A stretch of 5,157 nucleotides of DNA from Dehalococcoidales bacterium (GCA_026416775.1 JAOAEN010000075.1:1464-6620), one strand, 5' to 3'. Positions 1 through 5,157 are shown, numbered from the stretch's first letter. Program-made: numbers and translations. Notes: a model not told the origin generated them from the sequence alone.

Positions 1-461
1 CGCCCGTGCGGGCTGTTTACCGCGGTCCCTGGGTCTTTGCCGACGAGCTGGGGAAGGCGTTGCTCATTACGCTGCTGACCGTTGTTTTCCTTGTGCTTGC
101 GGGGCTGCCGTTTCACCTCCTGCGGTCCTCTTTCTACCGCTGGGTGTGGCACGTGGACCGGCAGCATCTCGGGACGCTTGCTTTTGAGAAGCTATGCCAG
201 CTCGGTGCGGTGGTGGGCATGGCGCCAAAGCCGCATGAAACACCGCTTGAGTATGCCGCGGTGCTGACAAAGGAGTTTCCGGAGCAGGCGCCGGCAATCC
301 AGGAGATCACCCGGGCATATCTTGAAAGGAAATTCGGGACGCGACGCGAGCCCCCTGACCTGTTTGATGAGGCAAGGATCTTAAAGGCACGCTGCGCGGT
401 CTACGGGGCGATGCTCTTGAGGCTTGGCTTTCTGGAAAAACTCTTCGGCGGGCGGTGGTAG
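1..461 (+). CDS. C-terminal end of a DUF4129 / transglutaminase-like membrane protein (5' truncated by window)
   Basis: The reading frame is open from the window edge (first full codon at 3) to TAG at 459-461. The GTG at 6 is probably an internal Val codon, because the frame is still open upstream and no ribosome site can be seen. After an N-terminal GPWVFADELGK stretch there is one hydrophobic helix (about residues 17-38, LLITLLTVVFLVLAGLPF), then a basic turn and a soluble helical tail. The tail contains Arg-Gln-His-Leu-Gly and the run KPHETPLEYAAVL. Small helices followed by a TPxEYA-type motif resemble the DUF4129 domain that ends many bacterial TgpA-like transglutaminase membrane proteins. 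From family knowledge, the missing part would carry several membrane helices and an external transglutaminase-like domain. The catalytic part is not in view, so the assignment rests on the tail alone. The stop lies 9 nt from the 3' end of the convergent tRNA. Confidence 0.7.
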   Translation, partial: PVRAVYRGPWVFADELGKALLITLLTVVFLVLAGLPFHLLRSSFYRWVWHVDRQHLGTLAFEKLCQLGAVVGMAPKPHETPLEYAAVLTKEFPEQAPAIQEITRAYLERKFGTRREPPDLFDEARILKARCAVYGAMLLRLGFLEKLFGGRW

Positions 462-470
462 GTCAGTAAA

Positions 471-544
471 TACCCCAGGCGCGACTCGAACGCGCGACAC
501 GCGGTTTAGGAACCCGCTGCTCTATCCATCTGAGCTACTGGGGC
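471..544 (-). tRNA. tRNA-Arg (anticodon CCU)
   Basis: The minus strand folds as a complete 74-nt cloverleaf. The acceptor stem is GCCCCAG/CTGGGGT with a G1-U72 wobble, followed by discriminator A73. The D arm is GCTC/GAGC with loop AGATGGATA. The anticodon loop is TTCCTAA with anticodon CCT at 510-508. The variable loop is GTGTC, and the T arm is GCGCG-TTCGAGT-CGCGC. The anticodon, U33 and A37 identify an Arg tRNA that reads AGG. No CCA is encoded: the next bases are TTT, so CCA must be added by nucleotidyltransferase. The last pair of the anticodon stem (31-39; plus-strand 513 and 505) is a G-A mismatch where a U-A pair would complete the helix. A strong promoter lies immediately upstream, which suggests the gene is expressed. 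Confidence 0.95.
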
Positions 545-559
545 GCAAGGCAGATTACC

Positions 560-588
560 ATTATATTGTCGCCGGTTTTTTCACCGAA
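560..588 (-). promoter_or_regulatory. Sigma70-type promoter for tRNA-Arg
   Basis: On the minus strand a perfect -10 hexamer TATAAT (565-560) follows a weak -35 TTCGGT (588-583) at 17-bp spacing. Transcription would start near 553, leaving a leader of only about 8 nt before the tRNA, which is typical of tRNA genes. The -35 is poor, so strength would depend mostly on the -10. The spacer is inside an imperfect inverted repeat (ATATTG at 563-568 with CAATAT at 597-602, plus an inner CCGG pair). Confidence 0.65.
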
Positions 589-620
589 GCTGCCGGCAAT
601 ATCTTGTGCAGCAGCTCCAT
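561..620 (-). CDS. Possible 19-residue small ORF / leader peptide upstream of tRNA-Arg
   Basis: The minus strand holds a 20-codon ORF from ATG (620-618) to TAA (563-561), encoding MELLHKILPAASVKKPATI. It is preceded by a Shine-Dalgarno-like GAGGGG (630-625) with a 4-nt spacer. A near-consensus promoter would start the transcript about 16 nt before the ATG. The stop codon overlaps the -10 box of the tRNA-proximal promoter. The peptide is short and basic, with no recognisable domain. Promoter, ribosome site and ORF line up in the right order, which is the only reason to list it; an ORF of this size can easily arise by chance. It could be a leader peptide, an unrelated microprotein or non-coding. 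Confidence 0.3.
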   Translation of the reverse strand: MELLHKILPAASVKKPATI

Positions 621-642
621 AGCACCCCTCTACACCCCTTCT

Positions 643-671
643 ATTATATGGGAATGTATATCCATTGTAAA
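643..671 (-). promoter_or_regulatory. Second, near-consensus sigma70-type promoter upstream of tRNA-Arg
   Basis: On the minus strand TTTACA (671-666) and a perfect TATAAT (648-643) are separated by exactly 17 bp, in an AT-rich patch of an otherwise GC-rich region. The predicted start is near 636. No conventional gene lies directly downstream. The transcript would cover the 19-codon ORF and could read on into tRNA-Arg about 90 nt further, which would make this a distal tandem promoter for the tRNA. Confidence 0.6.
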
Positions 672-701
672 TGCTACCGGGATATGCACGAGCACCGCGT
701 T

Positions 702-763
702 ATGACCTCTGGTTTTGCCCCCCTTTAGAAGCATGGGGCTGGCAAAAGCGTGTCTGAGGTCAT
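702..763. repeat. 62-nt interrupted inverted repeat (long imperfect hairpin)
   Basis: Three nested pairing blocks are visible: ATGACCTC (702-709) with GAGGTCAT (756-763), TTTTGCC (713-719) with GGCAAAA (741-747), and CCCC (720-723) with GGGG (735-738). This gives 19 Watson-Crick pairs closed by an 11-nt loop, with an asymmetric internal loop of 3 versus 8 nt. Neither side carries a T-tract, so it is not a standard intrinsic terminator in either direction. It lies between the minus-strand promoter at 643-671 and the marR promoter at 847-875. It may be a structured RNA element, a small palindromic repeat or the remnant of one. Its function is unknown. Confidence 0.6.
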
Positions 764-846
764 TGCCCACCTTCGCCGGTTTTCGGGAGCGCGCAGGGGG
801 GCACTCCGGCCGGACTAAAGCAGACAGAAACCTTCGCAGATGGTGC

Positions 847-875
847 TTGACAGGCGGGCAGGTGCTTGGTAAAAT
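847..875 (+). promoter_or_regulatory. Sigma70-type promoter of the marR-MMPL operon
   Basis: A perfect -35 TTGACA (847-852) is followed after exactly 17 bp by TAAAAT (870-875), five of six matches to the -10 consensus. The start is predicted near 882, giving a 5' leader of about 70 nt before the marR ATG. The leader begins almost directly with the palindrome at 894-907, so a bound dimer there would block promoter clearance. Confidence 0.75.
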
Positions 876-893
876 ACTAAATGTTTGACGAGA

Positions 894-922
894 ACGAAAT
901 ATTTCGTAAACACTAATGTTAA
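894..922. promoter_or_regulatory. Candidate MarR operator: perfect 14-bp palindrome plus adjoining imperfect dyad
   Basis: ACGAAATATTTCGT (894-907) is a perfect dyad. Next to it is a weaker one, TAAACA (907-912) with TGTTAA (917-922), matching at five of six positions around a 4-bp centre. Perfect or near-perfect dyads of this size just downstream of a regulator's own promoter are typical MarR-dimer sites. The position, about 12-40 nt after the predicted start, suggests autorepression. No similar dyad is seen in front of the MMPL gene, so control of the pump would run through the shared transcript. Binding by the adjacent protein is inferred from position only. Confidence 0.6.
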
Positions 923-951
923 GGTGTAAAAGAATTTTCGGGGGGCGGTAA

Positions 952-1404
952 ATGCGGCATACCGAGGTAATTGATGAGATTCTCAAACTCGGGGACAGGC
1001 TCTTCCGCCGGCTACTTCCGACCGTGCCGCGGGAGGTGATTGAGCTTGATCTGAGCATGACCCAGCTCAAGATAGCCTTCATCCTCTTCATCAAGGGCCC
1101 CCAGCGCATGAGTGACCTCGCCGGTGAGCTTGGTGTGACGCTGGCGACGGCGACCGGGCTTGTTGACCGGCTTGTGGAGCGCGGTATTATTGCCCGGGAG
1201 GGTAGCCCGGATGACAGGAGGGTCGTCCTTTGCCGGCTTTCCCCGGAGGGTGAAAAGACGGTGAGGCGCATCTGGGAGTCCGCCCGGGAAAACTGTCGAC
1301 GGCTTCTGGGGAGCCTGGATGCCGCCACGCTTGAGGCGTTTGCCAGCGTGCTCCGGACTATCGTCACGACGGCGGAGACAAGACCGCTTCCGAAGGCAGG
1401 CTAG
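952..1404 (+). CDS. MarR-family transcriptional regulator
   Basis: This 150-residue protein is a usual MarR length. It has an N-terminal dimerisation helix (about 1-30), then a winged helix-turn-helix: DLSMTQLKIAFIL (33-45), the MSDLAGELGV helix (53-62), a recognition helix around TLATATGLVDRLVERG (63-78) and the wing. The wing contains the family signature SPDDRRVVLCRLSPEG (85-100), with Asp87/Asp88 and Arg89/Arg90. C-terminal helices (101-140) complete the dimer interface. MarR proteins are cytoplasmic dimers that usually repress efflux or stress genes and release DNA when they bind small phenolic or lipophilic ligands. An in-frame TAA directly before the ATG rules out any earlier start, and GGGGGCGG lies just upstream as a ribosome site. 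The gene sits 112 bp before an MMPL exporter on the same strand with no terminator between, so it is probably the local, autoregulated repressor. The ligand cannot be predicted. Confidence 0.93.
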   Translation: MRHTEVIDEILKLGDRLFRRLLPTVPREVIELDLSMTQLKIAFILFIKGPQRMSDLAGELGVTLATATGLVDRLVERGIIAREGSPDDRRVVLCRLSPEGEKTVRRIWESARENCRRLLGSLDAATLEAFASVLRTIVTTAETRPLPKAG

Positions 1405-1507
1405 CTTGATGGAATGGACCCGTCTTGCCCATGAGATGGACAGGCCGTAGTTATAGCATCGGTGGTTAGATGTAGCCACTTCTTGCCCCAGACAGGATTC
1501 CTTTTCC

Positions 1508-1513
1508 GGGAGG
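1508..1513 (+). promoter_or_regulatory. Ribosome binding site of the MMPL gene; start ambiguous between 1517 and 1520
   Basis: GGGAGG lies 3 nt before ATG 1517 and 6 nt before a second in-frame ATG at 1520. An in-frame TAA at 1514-1516 excludes any earlier start. The 6-nt spacing is more usual, so 1520 may be the true start, with a difference of one residue. marR has the same layout (GGCGG, then TAA, then ATG), which keeps 1517 plausible. Confidence 0.6.
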
Positions 1514-1516
1514 TAA

Positions 1517-4459
1517 ATGATGTTCGCAAAGCTCGGTGCATTTGTTGTCAAGTACAGGGTCTGGTTCATCATGGTGTGGGTGGTGGCGGCGGTGCTCATG
1601 TACCTTTTTGCCCCTTCGCTCAACGAGGTGGGCACGCTGAAGGAGTCCGCCTTTCTCCCCAAGGACAGCGAGTCCCTGCGTGCCCGTGAGCTGATTGAGG
1701 AGTATTTCCCGCATTCCAAGGCGGTTTCCACCGTTACCCTTGTCTTTCACAACCCCGGCGGGTTGAGCGAGGCGGACATGACTTATGCCCGCAAGGTGAG
1801 GGACTGGCTTGCCTCGGGCAGCACCCCGTTTGAGGTCAGGACGGTCAGCTCCGTCTTTGACAACGAAGCACTTGCCTCGCGTCTGATAAGCCCCGATGGC
1901 ACCACAATGCTTTTGAGCGCCGGGCTCAAGCAGGCGGCGATCGAATCCAAGTCCCTGGACACGGTGCGTGCGATCCGTGGCTATCTGGATGCAGCGGAAG
2001 CACCGGCCGGGCTTGAGGTCTATGTCTCGGGCCAGGTCGGTGTTTATGCCGACCTTTTTGCCTCGCTGATGAGGAGCGTTGACCTCACCACCATCATCAC
2101 GGTGGTGCTCGTGATCGTGCTCCTCATCATCATCTACCGCTCGCCGGTGGCGGCACTGGTGCCTCTGCTTACCATCGGGATGGCTTACCTCGTAGCACAC
2201 GGGGTGCTGGGCTACATCGGGGCGGCGGGGGTGCCCATCTGGTCGCAGCTTGATGTCTTCCTCATCGTGCTGGTGTTCGGCATCGGCACCGACTACTGTC
2301 TGTTCCTTGTCTCGCGCTTTTACGAGGAGCTGGGGAAGAGCGATAGCCGCGTTGCGGCGATGAGGACGACGGTCGGACGTATCGGCGAGGTCATCAGCGC
2401 CAGCGCCATGGTGGTGATCGTTGGGCTTGCCGGGATGGTGGTGGCGCGCTACGAGATGATCAAGACCATGGGGCCGGTGCTGGGGGTTGCCATCTTCATC
2501 ACGCTGCTTGGTGCCCTGACGCTTGCGCCGGCGCTGGCCTCAGTCTTCGGCAAGAAACTCTTCTGGCCGCGCCATGACCAGCTCGGCAGGGGCAAACCTG
2601 TGGCCCCTTCTCGCTTCTGGAGCAGGATTGCCGGTTTTGCCACGGGGCGGCCGGTGCTTACCATCGCCATCGTCGTCATCGTGATGCTTGTTCCCTATCT
2701 TGCCCTGCCCCAGCTCAACCGCTCCTTTGATCAGGTCGCGGAGCTGCCCCCGGATGCCGATTCGGTCGTCGCCTTCCGCGTCCTGGAGAAGCATTACGAT
2801 ATCGGCGAGATGGAGCCGGTAACCGTCGTCGTGGTTGCCCCGCCGGGCAGGACGCTTACCGAGCCTGGGTCGCTTGAGGCGCTCCGTAGCCTCTCGGCCT
2901 CTCTGCGGGGTGTATCGTCTGTCATCAAGGTGCAGGGTATTACCAGCCCGGATGGCTCACCCGAGCCTCCGGCAGCATTGACCGCCTCCGGGCAGCTTTC
3001 CAGCATGGGAGATAACATCACCGCCACCCTGGCGCGGCTGGAAGCTGACCCTTCGCTTATCGTGAGCGGTAATCTCACCGAAGGTTTCAGCGCCCTTTCG
3101 CGTTACCTGGATGAACTTAGTGCGAATTTCCCCTGGGTGAAGGAAGAACCGAGCTATCAGAAACTGACCGACAGCGTTGCGTCCCTGCGCGGGCTTGCGG
3201 GGGAGATCAAAAGCAGCGCCCTCGTGGAAAACCAGCTTACGCTTCTCAGCATGCAGATGCTTGAGCTTTCCCGGGCGCTCGGCACTTCGGGGGGCAATCT
3301 CAGCACGGCTTCAATAGACACGTTTACCGCCCTTAAGGGCTACCTTGACGGGCTTGCGCAGAAATATCCCGAAATCAGGGCGAACGAGGGTTACCAGACG
3401 GCAAACGGTATCCTCACCCAGATCGGCATGGCGCTCATCTCCGCAAGGTGGGAAGCGCTGCAGGAACTCCTGCCGAAGCTGCCGGGCTACCTTGAGGGGC
3501 TGTCCGGTGCCTTTGCGAGGATGGCGGACCATTTCCGCGGTAGCGGAGAATACTTCTTCTCATCGCAGCTAGCACGGCTTGCACCGCTGCCAGCGGCTGA
3601 CCGCCTGAAGACCGAAATCCAGTCCCTGACGGAAAGCATCACGGCACTTGCCCGGCGCTTCAGGGACAACGGCAATCCACTTTTCTTCCCCTCATCTGTC
3701 CTTGAGTCGCCGCGGGTGCAGGAAATGATGGACGTTTTCCTGAGCGCCGACAGGCGGGCGGGCAAGATTTTCGTCATGCTTGATGCCTATCCCTACTCGG
3801 AAGAGGCCCTGAGTGCCATCCCCGCGCTGAGGGAGAAGGCGGCGTCGGGCCTCAGGGGCACCGCGCTTGAGGGTGCCGAGGTGGCCATTGGTGGTGTTTC
3901 CGCCGACCTTTCCGATGTCCACCAGATCATGAACCGGGACTTCAACTGGGTGCTCCTCATCGTCGTGGTGGCCACTTTCGTCGTGCTCGGGCTTCTTCTG
4001 CGCAGCATCGTTGCCCCGGTGTATCTCCTGCTTTCCGTGCTCTTCAGCTACGGCACGACAATGGGTATCGTGAGCTGGATCTTCCAGGATATTCTGGGGC
4101 AGGAGGGCATTAGCTTCCTCATTCCCATTATCGTCTTCGTGCTCCTCGTGGCGCTGGGCAGCGACTACAACATCTTCCTCATGTCGCGGGTGAGGGAAGA
4201 GACGACGGCATTCCCCGGTCGTGAGGGGACCCGGCTTGCTACCTCGGTCACGGGCGGGGTGATCACCGCCTGCGGCATCATCCTTGCCGGCACCTTTGTC
4301 GTGCTCGTGGGCACGCCGATCCGGACGCTGGTGCAGATCGGTGCTGCCGTTTCCATCGGCGTCCTAATCGACACGTTCATCGTGCGGGCGCTCCTTGTCC
4401 CGGCAATCGCAAGCCTTCTCGGGCGCTGGAACTGGTGGCCGAGCCGTCACGGCACTTAG
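1517..4459 (+). CDS. RND-superfamily MMPL transporter with long helical insertion
   Basis: This 980-residue inner-membrane protein has the two-fold RND/MMPL plan. TM1 is at about 14-33, followed by an external domain (34-186), TM2-6 (about 189-343), a cytoplasmic linker with FWP (349-351), TM7 (about 380-398), a large external domain (400-805) and TM8-12 (about 809-965). It ends in the typical Trp-rich tail GRWNWWP. Each half has the MMPL proton-relay signature in TM4/TM10: GIGTDYCLFLVSRFYEEL with Asp259-Tyr260, and ALGSDYNIFLMSRVREE with Asp883-Tyr884. These match the Asp-Tyr pairs known from MmpL3-type pumps, so proton-driven export looks intact. Relatives export lipids, hydrophobic compounds or drugs; the substrate here is unknown. 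The second external domain is much longer than the first (about 400 versus 150 residues) because of a mainly helical stretch at about 490-740 with an internal repeat. The upstream MarR gene suggests inducible efflux. No adaptor or outer-membrane channel gene is nearby. Confidence 0.93.
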   Translation: MMFAKLGAFVVKYRVWFIMVWVVAAVLMYLFAPSLNEVGTLKESAFLPKDSESLRARELIEEYFPHSKAVSTVTLVFHNPGGLSEADMTYARKVRDWLASGSTPFEVRTVSSVFDNEALASRLISPDGTTMLLSAGLKQAAIESKSLDTVRAIRGYLDAAEAPAGLEVYVSGQVGVYADLFASLMRSVDLTTIITVVLVIVLLIIIYRSPVAALVPLLTIGMAYLVAHGVLGYIGAAGVPIWSQLDVFLIVLVFGIGTDYCLFLVSRFYEELGKSDSRVAAMRTTVGRIGEVISASAMVVIVGLAGMVVARYEMIKTMGPVLGVAIFITLLGALTLAPALASVFGKKLFWPRHDQLGRGKPVAPSRFWSRIAGFATGRPVLTIAIVVIVMLVPYLALPQLNRSFDQVAELPPDADSVVAFRVLEKHYDIGEMEPVTVVVVAPPGRTLTEPGSLEALRSLSASLRGVSSVIKVQGITSPDGSPEPPAALTASGQLSSMGDNITATLARLEADPSLIVSGNLTEGFSALSRYLDELSANFPWVKEEPSYQKLTDSVASLRGLAGEIKSSALVENQLTLLSMQMLELSRALGTSGGNLSTASIDTFTALKGYLDGLAQKYPEIRANEGYQTANGILTQIGMALISARWEALQELLPKLPGYLEGLSGAFARMADHFRGSGEYFFSSQLARLAPLPAADRLKTEIQSLTESITALARRFRDNGNPLFFPSSVLESPRVQEMMDVFLSADRRAGKIFVMLDAYPYSEEALSAIPALREKAASGLRGTALEGAEVAIGGVSADLSDVHQIMNRDFNWVLLIVVVATFVVLGLLLRSIVAPVYLLLSVLFSYGTTMGIVSWIFQDILGQEGISFLIPIIVFVLLVALGSDYNIFLMSRVREETTAFPGREGTRLATSVTGGVITACGIILAGTFVVLVGTPIRTLVQIGAAVSIGVLIDTFIVRALLVPAIASLLGRWNWWPSRHGT
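3086..3445 (+). repeat. Internal protein repeat in the MMPL external insertion
   Basis: Residues 524-548 (FSALSRYLDEL...P...YQ) and 603-627 (FTALKGYLDGL...P...YQ) align without gaps at an offset of 79 residues. Phe, Ala-Leu, Tyr-Leu-Asp, Leu, Pro and Tyr-Gln fall at the same positions. Each copy is preceded by a Gly-Asn-Leu-(Thr/Ser) turn (518-521 and 593-596). Similarity fades after the Tyr-Gln into generic helical sequence. A weaker YLEGL at 658-662 may mark a third, decayed unit. The pattern suggests tandem duplication of a helical-hairpin module within the external domain. Confidence 0.5.
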
Positions 4460-4472
4460 AAAGGGAGTGGTC

Positions 4473-4524
4473 TGCGGGAAACAGGTGGCTGGCGATACCC
4501 GCATTACGCGGGACTTCCGTAATG
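4473..4524 (+). other. Overlapping, mutually exclusive hairpins in the 3' region after the MMPL gene
   Basis: One segment can pair three ways: TGCGGG (4473-4478) with CCCGCA (4498-4503), CCCGC (4498-4502) with GCGGG (4508-4512), or CATTACG (4502-4508) with CGTAATG (4518-4524). All use perfect Watson-Crick arms. The segment lies between the MMPL stop and the terminator-like stem. No T-tract follows any of these hairpins. They could slow 3' degradation or simply be part of a complex convergent terminator region. Confidence 0.4.
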
Positions 4525-4537
4525 GCAATATAAACGG

Positions 4538-4580
4538 GAGGCGGGAAGAACCCTGAAACGGCACATCCCGCCTCTTCTTT
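4538..4580 (+). terminator. Terminator-like stem-loop between convergent MMPL and SDR genes
   Basis: GAGGCGGGA (4538-4546) pairs perfectly with TCCCGCCTC (4566-4574), extendable by two G-T wobbles. The loop is 19 nt. On the plus strand it is followed by a T-rich TTCTTT, which fits a moderate intrinsic terminator for the marR-MMPL transcript. On the minus strand the stem is followed by CCCGTTTATATT, a weaker tail that might also serve the SDR gene. The long loop lowers confidence. Confidence 0.6.
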
Positions 4581-4604
4581 GTGGTGCAGCCGCCCCTCGG
4601 GTTT

Positions 4605-5157
4605 CTACGTCCAGTCCGGCGGACCGACCGGCTCCTGTTTATCGTAGATGGGGTTATAGATGATGGTGCCGAAGTTCTTCACGATCTGCCAGCGCTTTTC
4701 GTTGCGCGGCTCATCGGGGATGGCGCGGATAATCGCATTATGGCGGGCAATATAGCCGTCGCGCCATTCGGGGTGGGTATGGATATAAAGGTCGTTGCGG
4801 CGGATGCCCCGCACCACGCGCTCCCCTGTCTCTACCGGGTCCATGAATGCCTGGCGCACCTCGATCATGCGGCGCATGTCAGCCTGCGCGCCGGGCGGTG
4901 GCTTGGGGGGCCATGATTCGCCTTCTACCTTGAGGTGCTCGGGGCGGTTCTCCCAGCTTGACTGCCCGAGGTTGGAGACGGTGGGACCCGGGATGAGGAT
5001 GGAGACACCGATGTTCTTGTCCTGAAGCTCGGTGGCAAGGCATTCCATCATCCCCACCACGGCGAACTTGGTGGTGCAGTAGATGGTGAAGCCGGCTGAG
5101 CCCATGAGTCCGCAGGTGGACGAGGTGGTGACGATATGCCCGCCCTCCCCGTGCTTC
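4605..5157 (-). CDS. C-terminal part of a short-chain dehydrogenase/reductase (SDR), 5' end outside window
   Basis: The minus-strand frame is open from the window's right edge to TAG at 4607-4605, giving 183 visible residues. The Met at 5105 is internal: the frame continues upstream as KHGEGGHIVTTSSTCGL, which is the SDR beta-5 strand with the catalytic Ser. About 13 residues later comes the YxxxK signature as YCTTK, giving the Ser-Tyr-Lys catalytic set. A PGP segment (LIPGPTVSNL) follows beta-6, as in classical SDRs. The N-terminal Rossmann half with the glycine-rich TGxxxGxG cofactor motif, perhaps 110-130 residues, is missing, so NAD versus NADP preference cannot be read. The C-terminal tail after about visible residue 120 is long and rich in Trp, Arg and Asn (HPEWRDGYIARHN, then KNFGTIIYNPIYDKQEP). 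It may help shape the substrate pocket. The oxidoreductase class is firm; the substrate is unknown. It is convergent with the MMPL gene and belongs to a different transcript. Confidence 0.9.
   Translation of the reverse strand, partial: KHGEGGHIVTTSSTCGLMGSAGFTIYCTTKFAVVGMMECLATELQDKNIGVSILIPGPTVSNLGQSSWENRPEHLKVEGESWPPKPPPGAQADMRRMIEVRQAFMDPVETGERVVRGIRRNDLYIHTHPEWRDGYIARHNAIIRAIPDEPRNEKRWQIVKNFGTIIYNPIYDKQEPVGPPDWT

Larger units (their letters stand above)
545..951. other. Intergenic region between tRNA-Arg and marR
   Basis: About 400 bp without a conventional protein gene. The left part is relatively AT-rich and carries two minus-strand promoters and a possible small ORF. The middle has the 62-nt interrupted inverted repeat, then a GC-rich patch that includes the perfect palindrome TCCGGCCGGA (805-814). 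The right part holds the marR promoter, its palindromic operator candidate and the ribosome site. The long minus-strand frame crossing 630-1367 is antisense to marR and was not accepted as a gene. Confidence 0.7.

Noticed and set aside
471..544. tRNA-Arg as the attachment site of an integrated element
   Set aside because: No integrase gene is present, and no direct repeat of the tRNA 3' end was seen elsewhere in the window.
594..599. TTGCCG on the minus strand as the -35 box of the tRNA promoter
   Set aside because: It is 28 bp from the TATAAT, too far for sigma70; TTCGGT at 588-583 has the correct 17-bp spacing.
424..705. Plus-strand open frame of 93 codons across the tRNA
   Set aside because: It overlaps the end of the DUF4129-type gene and the whole tRNA on the opposite strand; the TRTRDTRFRNP-like peptide is an artefact of translating a tRNA complement.
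702..763. The inverted repeat as an intrinsic terminator or integron attC site
   Set aside because: No T-run follows it on either strand, and the outer ends do not show the GTTRRRY/RYYYAAC core pair of attC sites.
630..1367. Long minus-strand open frame (245 codons) antisense to marR
   Set aside because: It runs through the clear MarR domain on the other strand, is low-complexity in Ser and Arg, has no recognisable domain and no ribosome site. It is a high-GC shadow frame.
1425..1456. Separate promoter for the MMPL gene (TTGCCC with TAGTTA or TTATAG)
   Set aside because: The hexamers match the consensus poorly, or the spacing is 20 bp, and the strong promoter before marR is enough to explain transcription.
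1012..2200. Minus-strand open frames opposite marR and the start of the MMPL gene
   Set aside because: Their translations are rich in His, Arg and Gly, as expected from the complement of GC-rich membrane-protein codons, and they match no family. The plus-strand genes explain the open frames.
1..5157. CRISPR array, transposase, toxin-antitoxin or defence genes
   Set aside because: No regularly spaced repeats and no such protein families were found on either strand.

Overview
This is a GC-rich bacterial chromosomal window (about 60% G+C by eye). It looks mostly like ordinary core or transport DNA, with an unusually structured intergenic stretch of about 400 bp. The lineage cannot be fixed from the window. 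A tRNA without an encoded CCA, sigma70-type promoters, a DUF4129/transglutaminase-like membrane protein and a long-insert MMPL transporter would fit a Chloroflexota (Dehalococcoidia-like) bacterium, or possibly an actinobacterial or clostridial one. This is inference only.

Layout from left to right: (1) 1-461 (+) is the C-terminal end of a membrane protein with one hydrophobic segment and a DUF4129-like tail. (2) 471-544 (-) is tRNA-Arg(CCU), facing the first gene tail to tail with a 9-nt gap. (3) 545-951 has no conventional gene. It holds a near-consensus promoter immediately before the tRNA, a second very good promoter about 80 bp further upstream on the same strand with a 19-codon ORF behind it, a 62-nt interrupted inverted repeat, and the marR promoter with a perfect 14-bp palindrome just downstream. 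(4) 952-1404 (+) encodes a MarR-family repressor. (5) 1517-4459 (+) encodes a 980-residue RND/MMPL exporter. (6) 4460-4604 is a convergent intergenic stretch with competing hairpins and a terminator-like stem-loop. (7) 4605-5157 (-) is the C-terminal part of a short-chain dehydrogenase whose start lies beyond the window.

The main functional unit is probably a self-regulated efflux operon. The MarR protein would bind the palindrome in its own leader, and transcription would continue through the 112-bp gap into the MMPL gene, since no terminator is seen between them. No periplasmic adaptor or outer-membrane channel gene is visible, as expected for a stand-alone MMPL pump. The transporter carries a long helical insertion in its second extracytoplasmic domain that contains an internal sequence repeat. 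I found no strong evidence for a wholly new system. The best leads are the tandem-promoter/small-ORF leader before the tRNA, the 62-nt hairpin and the repeat-bearing MMPL insertion.
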